Shown here: positions 8,284-17,484 of the stretch, in pieces
How the letters are laid out: each line of letters starts with the position of its first letter
How positions within the stretch are numbered: position 1 is the stretch's first letter
NCBI RefSeq assembly: GCF_002368295.1
Contig: NZ_AP018248.1
Location: forward strand, 1,522,477-1,586,476
Direction of reading: 5' to 3'
From: Tolypothrix tenuis PCC 7101
GTDB lineage: Bacteria; Cyanobacteriota; Cyanobacteriia; Cyanobacteriales; Nostocaceae
Length of the DNA: 64,000 bases
Program-made: the position numbers and the translations under genes
Notes under the pieces: model-generated
Told to the model about the DNA's origin: nothing
Database searches by the model: none
Seen by the model: only the letters and a program-made list of their open reading frames with translations

Positions 8284-10584
8284 ATGCAGAAACAAAGCCT
8301 CAGCCGCAAAATTGTTTTAGCCTATTCGCTGCTAGTAACACTAGCGGCTGGGCTGTTGACTACAGGGTTGTCCTGGCAACTCCGCACCGTCCAGCGTCAA
8401 GAAATGCGCGATCGCCTGATGGAACTGTTGCGCCTATCTGTCCCCCAAATCGACAGCGATTATCTGGCGTTGACAGTGACACCCAACAGCATGAAGGAGC
8501 CATTTTACAAAATCAATCAGGAACGGCTGAAAAATATTCAAGCTGCTAGCCCCTCAATCAACCACATCTATACCCTACGGCAACAGTCGGACGGGAAACT
8601 GGTTTTTGTGTTGGATTACTACAACGAAGGGCGTTCTAATGCGCTGGTGGGAGAGCCTTTGCAATTCATCACCCCTGGACTAAAAGGCGACATTGCAGAC
8701 TTAGAAGCACCGCTTGTTGAACCCGATATTCTATCAAGTTCGGCAGCTAAACCTGTTCTCTACGGCTATGCCCCAATCAAAAATCAGTTTGGGCGCACCA
8801 ATGGCGTATTAGTGATTGAACTAGATGCCAATTCGGTGATTCAAAGCGAGCAGCAAGCTGGTGTCATTGCCTTAGCCATTCTCTGTCTGGTCTTGCTGTT
8901 GACTCTAGTAGTGATTTGGTGGCTGTCTCAGTCATTGGTAATTCGTCCTGTTCTGCAATTAAATCAGGCGGCTAAACAGCTAGCAAGCGGTCAGTGGCAG
9001 CAAGCCCTGCCAAGCGATCGCAGCGACGAGCTCGGTGATTTGGCTAAGTCTTTTGATTACATGGCCAAGCAACTGCAAGAATCTTTCGCCACCCTGGAAC
9101 ACCGGGTGCAAGAGCGCACTACTGAGCTGGAAGCCGCAAAACTAGCTGCTGATTCGGCGAGTCGGGCTAAAAGTGATTTTTTGGCGAATATGAGCCACGA
9201 ACTGCGTACACCTCTCAATGGCATTCTCGGCTATGCCCAAATTTTGCAGCGCTCTAAATATTTGCAACCATCCGACAAAAAGGGGATCAGTGTTATTTAT
9301 CAATGCGGCAACCATTTATTAATGCTGATCAATGATGTCCTGGATTTGGCGAAAATCGAAGCGGGAAAACTGGAGCTAAACCCGTCAGATATCCATCTGT
9401 CATCGTTTTTGCAAGGGATTGCTGAGATGAACCGGATCAGGGCTGAACAAAAGAAAATCATTTTTGCCTGCGAACCTGCGGCAGATTTACCGCAAAGCAT
9501 TTATGCTGATGAAAAACGATTGCGCCAGGTGTTAATTAACCTATTGGGCAACGCTATCAAGTTTACAGAGCAAGGAAGTGTTTACTTTCGGATTACGGCT
9601 CATCAGCATCATGAATCCCTCGACTCCTACAGAATCCGCTTTGAAATTGAAGACACGGGTGTGGGGATGAGCCCTGAACAGCTAGAAAAGATTTTTCTGC
9701 CGTTTGAGCAAGTGGGGGATGTGAAAAAGCAAGATGAGGGAAGTGGCTTGGGACTGGCGATTAGCCTAAGAATCGTCTCTCTCATGGGCAGTAAAATTCA
9801 GGTAGAAAGCACCTTGGGGCAAGGTAGCTTATTTAGCTTTGAAGTTGATCTCCCAGCATCGCTGAACTGGTCAATTCAAGAGCGTCAGGACGGGAAAAAC
9901 ATCATTGTGGGCTATGGTGGGCAGAGACGCACAGTCCTGGTGGTGGATGACAAATGGGAAAATCGATCGCTGATTGTCAGCTTGCTAAAGCCGATGGGAT
10001 TTGATGTGGTTGAAGCCAGCAATGGTAAAGAGGGTTGGGAGCAGATCATGGCTCACAAACCCGACGTACTGATTACTGATTTGGTGATGCCCGTCATGCA
10101 CGGCTTTGATTTGCTTAAACAACTACGCCAGTCTACTGAGTTGTCGCACATCTTAGCGATCGCTTCATCTGCCAGCATTTTTGCCCAAGATGAATTTCAA
10201 AGCTTGGAAGCAGGAGCTAACTGCTTCTTATCCAAACCCATCCAAGTGGATGAGCTACTGGAGATAATTCAAACCCATCTCAAGTTGACCTGGATTTATG
10301 AAGAACCAACTACAACCATAGAATCCTACAGCCAAGAAAGCTATACGCCTGCTGTGATGCAACTGCTTCCTCCACCAATAGAAATTCTTAATCAGCTACA
10401 AAAGCATATTCAGGAAGGCGATCTAGATACAGTGATTAACTTATGCGAACAGATTCAAAAGTCTCATCCCACATCATTTGAGTTTGCCAAAAAATTGATT
10501 CAACTGTCTGAAGATTGTCAGCTCAAACAGATGCGTGAATTGCTACAAGAGTCCTTAATTATTGCTGATAGCAAAATGCGCTAA
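8284..10584 (+). CDS. Membrane hybrid histidine kinase (sensor-HAMP-HisKA-HATPase-REC)
   Basis: 766 residues. A transmembrane helix at about 9-30, an extracytoplasmic sensor region of about 165 residues, a second helix at about 196-218, HAMP (RPVLQLNQAAKQLASG), a coiled coil, HisKA with H305 (SHELRTPLNG), HATPase with GSGLGLAIS, and a receiver with D599 (LITDLVMP). A C-terminal tail of about 100 residues after the receiver has no obvious domain. It follows the solute-binding lipoprotein by 10 bases, with AGAGGAAAAACA before the ATG, so the two are surely co-transcribed. The arrangement suggests ligand-loaded lipoprotein docking on the periplasmic sensor domain. The receiver could pass phosphate on to the next gene product. 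Confidence 0.92.
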   Translation: MQKQSLSRKIVLAYSLLVTLAAGLLTTGLSWQLRTVQRQEMRDRLMELLRLSVPQIDSDYLALTVTPNSMKEPFYKINQERLKNIQAASPSINHIYTLRQQSDGKLVFVLDYYNEGRSNALVGEPLQFITPGLKGDIADLEAPLVEPDILSSSAAKPVLYGYAPIKNQFGRTNGVLVIELDANSVIQSEQQAGVIALAILCLVLLLTLVVIWWLSQSLVIRPVLQLNQAAKQLASGQWQQALPSDRSDELGDLAKSFDYMAKQLQESFATLEHRVQERTTELEAAKLAADSASRAKSDFLANMSHELRTPLNGILGYAQILQRSKYLQPSDKKGISVIYQCGNHLLMLINDVLDLAKIEAGKLELNPSDIHLSSFLQGIAEMNRIRAEQKKIIFACEPAADLPQSIYADEKRLRQVLINLLGNAIKFTEQGSVYFRITAHQHHESLDSYRIRFEIEDTGVGMSPEQLEKIFLPFEQVGDVKKQDEGSGLGLAISLRIVSLMGSKIQVESTLGQGSLFSFEVDLPASLNWSIQERQDGKNIIVGYGGQRRTVLVVDDKWENRSLIVSLLKPMGFDVVEASNGKEGWEQIMAHKPDVLITDLVMPVMHGFDLLKQLRQSTELSHILAIASSASIFAQDEFQSLEAGANCFLSKPIQVDELLEIIQTHLKLTWIYEEPTTTIESYSQESYTPAVMQLLPPPIEILNQLQKHIQEGDLDTVINLCEQIQKSHPTSFEFAKKLIQLSEDCQLKQMRELLQESLIIADSKMR

Positions 10585-10638
10585 GACACCTGAAATACAA
10601 ATTTTCTCAATTTTATATATCGCTCATGGAGGACAGCA

Positions 10639-11964
10639 ATGACAACAGACCATCCGATGACCAACAATCAAAGTCGTGAATTCGTTTTGGTTGTGGATGA
10701 CAATCCCACTAACCTATCGCTCTTGCGGCAAGTGTTAAAAGAAGCAGGCTTTCAAGTGCGGCTAGCAGAAGATGGGAAGAGTGCAATTGAGCAGGTAGAG
10801 CGCGCCTTACCTATCTTAATCTTGTTAGATGTGCAGATGCCTGTCATGGATGGTTTTGAAACCTGTACCCGCCTCAAAGATAATCCTAAAACTCGCGATA
10901 TTCCCGTGATTTTTATGACTGCACTCTCCGACATCAGTAACAAGCTGAAAGGGCTATCCCTAGGAGCAGTAGACTACATTACCAAACCCTTTGAGCAACA
11001 GGAAGTCTTGGCGCGGGTTATGGTACATTGGCGTATGCACAAGCTGACGCAGAAATTGCAACATCTGACCGAGACCCTGGAAGAGCAAGTTGCAGAGCGA
11101 ACCGCATCCCTTCAGCAAGCGCAGATACGCCTAGTGCAGCAAGAAAAGCTTTCGACACTGGGGGAATTAGTCGCAGGCGTGGCCCATGAAATGAACAATC
11201 CCATCAGCTGTCTGGTCAACAACATTCCCGAGGCTAAAGAACATATCAGCACTTTGCTACAAGCATTAGCACTCTATCAATCTGAGGTCAAGCAGCCCTC
11301 CGCTTTACTTCAGCAGTCCCTAGAAGATTTAGATCTAGAGTTTGTGGCAGAAGACTTACCAAATTTGTTAGGTTCAATGCACCTCAGCACCGATCGCATC
11401 AAGGAGATATCCCTTGCCCTACGCACCTTTTCGCGGATCGACAATACATCCAAAATACCCTTTGATTTGCATCAAGGGCTTGACAGCACGTTGCTAATTT
11501 TGCAGCATCGACTCAAGGCATTAGGGAAACGACCAGCAATCCAAGTTATTAAGCAGTACGGAGTATTGCCCCTAGTAGAATGTTACCCTGGACAGATTAA
11601 TCAGGTATTTATGAATCTTTTCGCCAATGCTATTGATGCGTTGGAAGAAGCCAATCAACAACTTGGCATAGAGGAGAATAGAGAAAATCCTAATTGTATT
11701 ACCATCACCACTTCATTGAAAGATCAACAGATGGTAGAAATTCATATTGCAGATAGCGGCATTGGCATGAGTGAAGATATCAGAAGTCGCATTTTCGACC
11801 ATTCCTTTACAACCAAAGGGATTGGTAAAGGAACAGGGTTAGGACTAGCGATCGCTCACCAAATTGTGGTGGAGAAACACCAGGGCCATATCGATGTCTA
11901 CTCCCAGCTTGGACGCGGAACTACCTTTGTCCTCACCCTACCCATTCATGGTCAATTTGGATAA
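10639..11964 (+). CDS. Response regulator fused to histidine kinase (REC-HisKA-HATPase)
   Basis: 441 residues, soluble. Receiver at about 12-130 with D64 (LLDVQMPVMDG) and the conserved Lys in YITKPFEQQE, a coiled coil (LTETLEEQVAERTASLQQAQ), then a HisKA variant with H183 (VAHEMNNPISCLVNN) and HATPase with GTGLGLAIAHQIV. A good ribosome site (GGAGGA-like, ATGGAGGACAGCA) precedes the ATG. It is third in the solute-binding protein/hybrid kinase unit, 54 bases after the kinase. The HEMNNP type of kinase is common in cyanobacterial response-regulator kinases that follow a membrane sensor. No DNA-binding output is present in any of the three proteins. Confidence 0.92.
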   Translation: MTTDHPMTNNQSREFVLVVDDNPTNLSLLRQVLKEAGFQVRLAEDGKSAIEQVERALPILILLDVQMPVMDGFETCTRLKDNPKTRDIPVIFMTALSDISNKLKGLSLGAVDYITKPFEQQEVLARVMVHWRMHKLTQKLQHLTETLEEQVAERTASLQQAQIRLVQQEKLSTLGELVAGVAHEMNNPISCLVNNIPEAKEHISTLLQALALYQSEVKQPSALLQQSLEDLDLEFVAEDLPNLLGSMHLSTDRIKEISLALRTFSRIDNTSKIPFDLHQGLDSTLLILQHRLKALGKRPAIQVIKQYGVLPLVECYPGQINQVFMNLFANAIDALEEANQQLGIEENRENPNCITITTSLKDQQMVEIHIADSGIGMSEDIRSRIFDHSFTTKGIGKGTGLGLAIAHQIVVEKHQGHIDVYSQLGRGTTFVLTLPIHGQFG

Positions 11965-11976
11965 TTTATTTTCTAG

Positions 11977-12013
11977 AAGTCCCTTACCCATTACCCATTA
12001 CCCAATCCCTAAT
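11977..12013. repeat. CCCATTA heptamer repeat overlapping the 3' end of the CyRepA1 gene
   Basis: A run of CCCTTACCCATTACCCATT-type heptamers crosses the convergent 3' ends of the response-regulator kinase and the replication protein, and encodes the last residues (LGIG) of the latter. Confidence 0.6.
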
Positions 12014-15000
12014 CCCCCTACCATCTGCCATTCCGATATCGAATTAACCGCCTCATCCCTCATATTTCGCAAATGAGTCAACATTAATTCATCGCGTTGT
12101 TGCCAAATTGCAAATACTTTCTGTCTACCATCTGCAAGGGTTTCTGCGTCAACTTGATAACCTTTATCTCCTCGCCTCAACCTTAACCCCAGGAAACTTA
12201 ACAAGCGACTGAGGATTTTAATTCCTGAAAAACTTTCCGGCGCGCTTCCCAAATTAATACCCAGTACTCTTTTAATATGTTTACTATTTTGCACAGCCAA
12301 ATTCTTCAATAAAATTAAATCTGGCTCATCTTCTGTAAATTCTCTCCCTACTTCTAGAAAATCTACCATTCCCAAGGCTCTCATGGCCTCAACCTTCAGC
12401 GTATAAGTCTTTAAATCTGGGAGAAAAACCTGCCCATCACCCCATGATAATTGTTGGTGCCATTCCTGGCGATCGCGAATATGGAAATACTCGCTTTCGT
12501 GGGTTAGATAATAGTGAGTTAACAGTTGTCCGTAATAGCCTCTATCATCTTGCAACTTTAGATTCGGCGTAACTTCTATACCGTATCTTTGCCTGAGAAT
12601 ATATTTCTCAACGGCGTTCCGTTCATCTTGCGTGAGGGAATGTTTAGCCAGCAAATTCTCATGCTCAACATAATCAATATCCCTAGCATTAGCTACAGCC
12701 GTTGCTGCTAATAATTGATTTTGCTGTTTTATATCGCGAATTTTCCGTTTGATTTCTTTAGACTTTTGCCGTTTTTCTGTCCATTCCTTTTGGACTTTGA
12801 CAATTTCTAAAATCAACCGCTTGCGATTAGTGAAGTCTTGCGGATCTGTTGCCAAGAATGCTAGGCGTAAATCGCGGATAATATTATTGTGTACAGCGTT
12901 GCTTCTTGTCCAAACTTGATGCCCATCCGCCGTTAATCCTTCTTGTAAAGATTGACGATAAAGGCGAATGGAAGCATTTACCCTAGCAGACAACTTCGCC
13001 CAGGTTCGTAAATGAATTGGGTCATACACTAAGGGTAAATCAACATCAATTTTATGTAGAGGACTGAGCAAAGCTAAATTATCTTTTTGATTTTCTTGAT
13101 ACCAATAGGAAAGCAAACGATAATTTGTACTACCACTACCAATTAAGCCAATACCCCGCTTGGCACACCAAACCACACGCGGCACATTATCCCGCACTCT
13201 TGCTAATGCTTGGCGAGCTTCTGAATCTGGAATTACGCCTTGAAATATGCCATATACTCTATCAAAATGTTGCACATCAATGCTAATTCCTGTGCCAATA
13301 CTAGGAGTAACAAATACCGTCTCATATTCAGGAATCTTGTCATTAATTGCTGCTACAAAATCAACTGCTGGATGTCCGGGTGTATTTGTAGTTTGGCTGC
13401 TAACAACTAAGGTTTGAGGAAATTGGCGGCGTAACTTCTCTAACCGTTCTTTTAAATAACGCTCAATAGTTTCGCAACTGTAACGCCCAGTACGACTATC
13501 AGTAGTGACGTAACATTTCCGCCCAGCAATTAAATCTAATTCCAACTGATGAATTAACGGTGTTGGGTTCGGAGAATCATAAAAAGTCACATCCCAGCCG
13601 CGCTCTGGTTGCCATTGATTTAAAACTATCCAAGGCGTTAATTTATTACCTGCTAAACCTTGTAAATATTCTAAAGATACATCAGATAAATCTGCATCTT
13701 GAGCAATGATTAATCCGCCAGTGCTTAAAACTGTAGCAATTAGTTGTTGGAATATCTTTAATATTCTGACGCGCTTTTGTTTACAAGTATTACTGTTGAG
13801 TAGATGCCATAAAGACTGCTCTACTTCATCTAAAATTACGATTGCTCCTTGCCAATCATCTGGGTTTAGCTTCCAAATAGAATCAACACACAATCCAAAG
13901 GATTTGGGCATGGGGCATGGGGCATGGGGCATGGGGCATTGGTAAATATTTTCTTGGCGTTCTCCGTAATTAATGCCCCAGTTAATGCCGATTTTTTCAC
14001 ATAAAAATTTTCCCAGTTGGATTCTATGGGTAATTAATAAAATAGGTTGATTTCTATTTTTGGCTTGATGAACGACAGCTTTTAAGCCTGTAGTTTTACC
14101 TGTTCCTTTAGCTGATTTCACACCTACTAACCCAGAGGTAGGAAAAGGAATTTCACCTAAATAAGGAGAATTAACTGTAATTGCAGCCGGAATAGTTAAC
14201 TCGGTATGGGGTTTAGTTAAAGCTAGATAAACTTCTAAATCAACGCTTTGGCGATAAACCTTTTCAAAACTACCCGCACCTTTAGCAACAATAAACTCAT
14301 CAACGCCTTTTTCCAACCCTGGTAATTCAATAACTTTTACAGGGCAGTTTTTTTCTTGAAATAAAAAGCCTAGTTGAGAAATGGCGTTATTAACTGCGGC
14401 GATAGTTTTGGGTTTAGTTTCAAAATCAAAGCAAATATAAAAGGTACGTTTTTTGAGAGCAAAAATTCCTAAGTCAGGAATTAGCTGACGACGAGTGACT
14501 TTTCCAAAATCATCTTTAACAACGCGATAGCCGCTAGTGATTCCCGGAATTGCGATCGCAGCGTATCCTTGACTTAAGAGTGTGGCGGCTTTCTTCGCGC
14601 CTTCGCAAATAATCAGGGGAATGTTCTGTTCCATCACCCATTGCCAAAAGCCTACAGCTTCGCCACTGGCAGCAATACTAATATTGTTGGGTAGAGAGAT
14701 ATTGTAACGCTGGGCAACTTGCTGCCAAACATCTAGTGTCACGCGCAGACAAAACACCCGTGTTGGCGTACTGGGGGGGTGTTCGTACTTGATAGCCTTA
14801 CCATTTTGATTGATTCGCGGCTGATTTGGCTTAAAGCATCCCCATTCCATCATTTGCCAATGATTTACCGGATCGAGTCCCGAACACCACCAGCCGCCTT
14901 CGGTGATATGGGCGTAACGCTGCAACCAGGCGTTTTTTACCATCCCGGTATTGGTGCGGGGAAGCAACTCAGAAATCAACAGGTACTCATAGGCGTTGAT

Positions 15001-15102
15001 CCCCTGAAGGGACAAAAAATTCAGCTTCGCAATGTGTAAATTTATGCCACTGCTCTTGACTAATTCCTCAAGGTGTTGGGGGTGTAAATAGTGCAGATGC
15101 AT
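11998..15102 (-). CDS. Plasmid replication protein, CyRepA1 family (DUF3854 / TOPRIM-helicase)
   Basis: 1034 residues. The N-terminus (NAWLQRYAHITEGGWWCSG, WGCFKPNQPR, IKYEHPP) matches the signature of CyRepA1-type cyanobacterial plasmid replication proteins. It is followed by a DUF3854/TOPRIM-like domain (IICEGAKKAATLL ... FDFE) and a helicase-like ATPase with Walker A in SAKGTGKTT and Walker B in VILDEVEQ. The C-terminal part is charged and helical. Within the ATPase domain, residues encoded by 13906-13942 (the YQCPMPHAPCPMPK segment) come from an in-frame heptamer repeat. The gene stands alone on the minus strand, with no partition or mobilisation gene next to it, among genes that are otherwise chromosomal. 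It may be a relic of an integrated plasmid, or a chromosomal homologue. The family call rests on recognised N-terminal motifs. Confidence 0.85.
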   Translation of the reverse strand: MHLHYLHPQHLEELVKSSGINLHIAKLNFLSLQGINAYEYLLISELLPRTNTGMVKNAWLQRYAHITEGGWWCSGLDPVNHWQMMEWGCFKPNQPRINQNGKAIKYEHPPSTPTRVFCLRVTLDVWQQVAQRYNISLPNNISIAASGEAVGFWQWVMEQNIPLIICEGAKKAATLLSQGYAAIAIPGITSGYRVVKDDFGKVTRRQLIPDLGIFALKKRTFYICFDFETKPKTIAAVNNAISQLGFLFQEKNCPVKVIELPGLEKGVDEFIVAKGAGSFEKVYRQSVDLEVYLALTKPHTELTIPAAITVNSPYLGEIPFPTSGLVGVKSAKGTGKTTGLKAVVHQAKNRNQPILLITHRIQLGKFLCEKIGINWGINYGERQENIYQCPMPHAPCPMPKSFGLCVDSIWKLNPDDWQGAIVILDEVEQSLWHLLNSNTCKQKRVRILKIFQQLIATVLSTGGLIIAQDADLSDVSLEYLQGLAGNKLTPWIVLNQWQPERGWDVTFYDSPNPTPLIHQLELDLIAGRKCYVTTDSRTGRYSCETIERYLKERLEKLRRQFPQTLVVSSQTTNTPGHPAVDFVAAINDKIPEYETVFVTPSIGTGISIDVQHFDRVYGIFQGVIPDSEARQALARVRDNVPRVVWCAKRGIGLIGSGSTNYRLLSYWYQENQKDNLALLSPLHKIDVDLPLVYDPIHLRTWAKLSARVNASIRLYRQSLQEGLTADGHQVWTRSNAVHNNIIRDLRLAFLATDPQDFTNRKRLILEIVKVQKEWTEKRQKSKEIKRKIRDIKQQNQLLAATAVANARDIDYVEHENLLAKHSLTQDERNAVEKYILRQRYGIEVTPNLKLQDDRGYYGQLLTHYYLTHESEYFHIRDRQEWHQQLSWGDGQVFLPDLKTYTLKVEAMRALGMVDFLEVGREFTEDEPDLILLKNLAVQNSKHIKRVLGINLGSAPESFSGIKILSRLLSFLGLRLRRGDKGYQVDAETLADGRQKVFAIWQQRDELMLTHLRNMRDEAVNSISEWQMVGGLGIG
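13906..13942. repeat. CATGGGG heptamer tandem repeat inside a coding sequence
   Basis: About five 7-base units (GGGCATG) inside the CyRepA1 ATPase region. The reading frame is kept. The same unit, in the other orientation (ATGCCCC), recurs at 53245-53273. Confidence 0.85.
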
Positions 15103-15490
15103 AGTGCGAGGCTCTAAGCGAGGACGTTGGATTTAAAACTTATCATGCATCTGCCGATTTTTTATCATGGTTTTCATGAGGGTTTAATGATGTTTTTTTT
15201 ACTCAGTGGCGGGAGATACATCGGTAAAAGACAAACTAAACGATTTTCTCTTTTATCTTGGTGCGGTAATAAGTTTGTATTGTGATAATTGTTCGCAATT
15301 AATTTTTAATTATCAGTAGAATCCTAGATTAAGGAATGCGATCGCACTGACACAGCAGTTCAGTTGTATTACCTGCCTAATAAGCTCAGTTTATAGATAC
15401 TATTTAATCTTTGTTGTCAACGTGTATTGACCAATCGTAACAATATTAGTTAAATTACTTTACATAAAGTAACAACCCAAAGAAAAAACT
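15103..15490. other. Divergent intergenic region, no gene seen
   Basis: AT-rich upstream region shared by the CyRepA1 gene (leftward) and the Psb34-like gene (rightward). One HIP1 site is present near 15340. No specific promoter box is claimed. Confidence 0.4.
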
Positions 15491-15661
15491 ATGTATACCA
15501 CCATTAACGAAAACGGCATTCTTAACAATTACGCAACCGAACCCGAACTTTACTACGCGGAGTATCCCAACCAAGAGTTGCAAAATCGTTACAAGTTTCA
15601 AGCTGCAATTGGTACTTTATTAGTTACAACTCTATTTCTAGTTGCTTTAGGCGTTAGCTAA
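15491..15661 (+). CDS. ssl1498-family light-harvesting-like protein (Psb34-type)
   Basis: A 56-residue protein. The N-terminus MYTTINENGILNNYATEP followed by a charged stretch and a single C-terminal transmembrane helix (about 37-55) is the pattern of the ssl1498 family, known as Psb34, a small photosystem II assembly factor related in its membrane helix to high-light-inducible proteins. In the known member the soluble N-terminus faces the cytosol and the helix sits in the thylakoid membrane at CP47 during late photosystem II assembly. A strong terminator follows 55 bases after the stop, so it is a single-gene transcript. The usual chlorophyll-binding ExxNxR motif of Hlips is not present. Confidence 0.8.
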   Translation: MYTTINENGILNNYATEPELYYAEYPNQELQNRYKFQAAIGTLLVTTLFLVALGVS

Positions 15662-15716
15662 GATTTTTTACTTCGGTACAGCTATTTCTCATCCAAGAAG
15701 GGACTACTTTTAATTA

Positions 15717-15748
15717 CCTCAGCTATTAAGCTGAGGCTTTTTATTTTT
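15717..15748 (+). terminator. Rho-independent terminator after the Psb34-type gene
   Basis: An 8-bp perfect stem (CCTCAGCT pairing with AGCTGAGG) with a 4-base loop, followed by a T-rich tract. Confidence 0.85.
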
Positions 15749-15996
15749 ACAGATGATTTTATTGCTTAAGCTAATGCGCGTCCAAATTGCATAAATACTA
15801 ATAAGGGCTGTGAACTGTTGACAGTCAAAAGCCTTCACGATGGATTATGTGTTAAGCTTCAGCCGTAACGCACACACCGTCATTTCGTTACTTTCATCAC
15901 GTTTGCATTAATCAAATTGGTAAATTCTGAACTATATATTTACTCAACTTAAGTATTAAATAAAATGACTACCAATAAACTAGGAAAAGCAAAAAC
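15749..15996. other. Intergenic region, nothing certain
   Basis: Unique AT-rich sequence between the Psb34-type terminator and the next gene. AGGAAAAG, 9 bases before the GTG at 15997, is the likely ribosome site. Confidence 0.35.
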
Positions 15997-16359
15997 GTGA
16001 ACCGTTTCCAAAAGCTGTCCTCAATGGTTGTCCTGCTATTAGCTTTCATCTATCCGCCTACTCTGGCTGAAGCTAAGGATACTACCCTCAATCATGTGTT
16101 CAATGAACAGAGTATTGACACACAAACAACATTATTAGGAGAGCAAAGTGAAGAGCTTTTGTTAGCTCACCGACGCACTCAAAGACGTTACCATAGACAG
16201 CGACATGGTGGACAATATTATCAGCGCCACCGGAATCGCAAAAATTATCATAGACGAGGTTATCGTTCTACACGTTATCGCGGACAAGCATATCGTTATG
16301 GGCAATGGGAACTTGTGCGCGATCGTCATGGCAGACTAATGTATGATTGGCGGCGTTAA
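15997..16359 (+). CDS. Small secreted Arg/His/Tyr-rich protein, function unknown
   Basis: 120 residues with a GTG start chosen because the signal peptide begins there and AGGAAAAG lies upstream. Residues 1-26 form a classic signal peptide (hydrophobic MVVLLLAFIY, cleavage likely after LAEA). After a short acidic region the last 60 residues are extremely basic and aromatic (RRTQRRYHRQRHGG, RYRGQAYRYGQWELVRDRHGRLMYDWRR). The pattern suggests a periplasmic or exported protein that binds polyanions or the cell wall; this is inference. I do not recognise a named family. Confidence 0.65.
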   Translation: MNRFQKLSSMVVLLLAFIYPPTLAEAKDTTLNHVFNEQSIDTQTTLLGEQSEELLLAHRRTQRRYHRQRHGGQYYQRHRNRKNYHRRGYRSTRYRGQAYRYGQWELVRDRHGRLMYDWRR

Positions 16360-16468
16360 TCATTAACGTTGTCCTAATTCCTCAAATATTTTTGATGCGT
16401 AAGTCCTCATATATTTAGACCGATTATAGATAAGTTCTTATTTCAAAAATATCCTCATATTCATTAAA

Positions 16469-17311
16469 TTAACCGTAAGCTCCATTGGGGATAAATCCTA
16501 AAAGTTGTTTTAATCTTTCGTCTGCTTCTTCATAGCAGTGACTCGGCATTTGATAATTCATAAATGGTGCATACTTGTGACCAACCAGTCTCTTAGCGTA
16601 GGTAATTTGTGTAATGTAGCGAGTCATAGAAGAAGAGTTTCTAGAGCCTCTATGCCATACCTGATTGTTAAAGCAAACGGCAGAACCCATAGCACCCAAG
16701 CAGCTATAAATTTGGTTTTCATATCCAGAAATATCACCATTGCAGAACTTACCAAATAGATGAGATCCAGGAATCACCTGAGTAGGCCCATTTGCTTCAG
16801 ATAATACATCTGTGAGGTAATAATTCACAGTAAATGCCAGAACATTTAAACGAATATTAGTTAAAGGTTTACCATCCAGCGAAATTATGTGCGGTGTATC
16901 GTCTTGATGCCAAGCATTTTTCGCCAACCCGTCAGTTTCCGAAGGAATTTTAAATGAGTTATTGTGAATCACATGAATGACATTAGCATTGGGAATCCCA
17001 TCATGTATTGAGTATCCTATGCCATTTGCTTCACCAATTAAATGTTCTGCAAATGTCACAACTGGTTCCAAAGCAAAAAGATTCAGATTATTCTGAGAAT
17101 GTTCAAACATTCGCTTCATAATCTTTTTGGATTTATGATAATTTTTACCTTCAGTCTGCTGGAGAGCAGCATCTAAATCATTTCTTAAAAGCTCACATTG
17201 GTAAGGTGTTAACACATTGTCAATTACCAGAAAGCCATTAGTATGAAAAAACTCAATCCATTTCTTTAATTGCTCTGTAGTTGGCTTATTTCCAGCTAAA
17301 TATTCAGACAT
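16469..17311 (-). CDS. Phytanoyl-CoA dioxygenase (PhyH) family protein
   Basis: 280 residues. PhyH-type Fe(II)/2-oxoglutarate oxygenase fold: N-terminal FFHTNGFLVIDNVL, the metal-binding His-x-Asp in AWHQDDTPH (about residue 140), and the distal His in VWHRGSRN with the downstream Arg that usually binds 2-oxoglutarate (MTRYITQITYAKR). The active site looks complete. Such enzymes hydroxylate small molecules or lipids; the substrate cannot be read from sequence. AAGGA precedes the ATG closely. It is divergent from the FAD oxidoreductase at 17485 and could share a promoter region of about 170 bases with it. Confidence 0.88.
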   Translation of the reverse strand: MSEYLAGNKPTTEQLKKWIEFFHTNGFLVIDNVLTPYQCELLRNDLDAALQQTEGKNYHKSKKIMKRMFEHSQNNLNLFALEPVVTFAEHLIGEANGIGYSIHDGIPNANVIHVIHNNSFKIPSETDGLAKNAWHQDDTPHIISLDGKPLTNIRLNVLAFTVNYYLTDVLSEANGPTQVIPGSHLFGKFCNGDISGYENQIYSCLGAMGSAVCFNNQVWHRGSRNSSSMTRYITQITYAKRLVGHKYAPFMNYQMPSHCYEEADERLKQLLGFIPNGAYG

Positions 17312-17484
17312 TTTTCCTTGAGATTTATATTTATATTGGTATGTAATACAGGCTTTATTGTTGAGCCAGTTAATTCTAGTCTAAGAGATGATCAGGTTAT
17401 ATAATCCATTGAGTAGGCGATCGCTCTACTATCCACCGTTACCAAAAAAGCCTAAACTTGGACAGGTACGTGCTGGTGAGCAGA

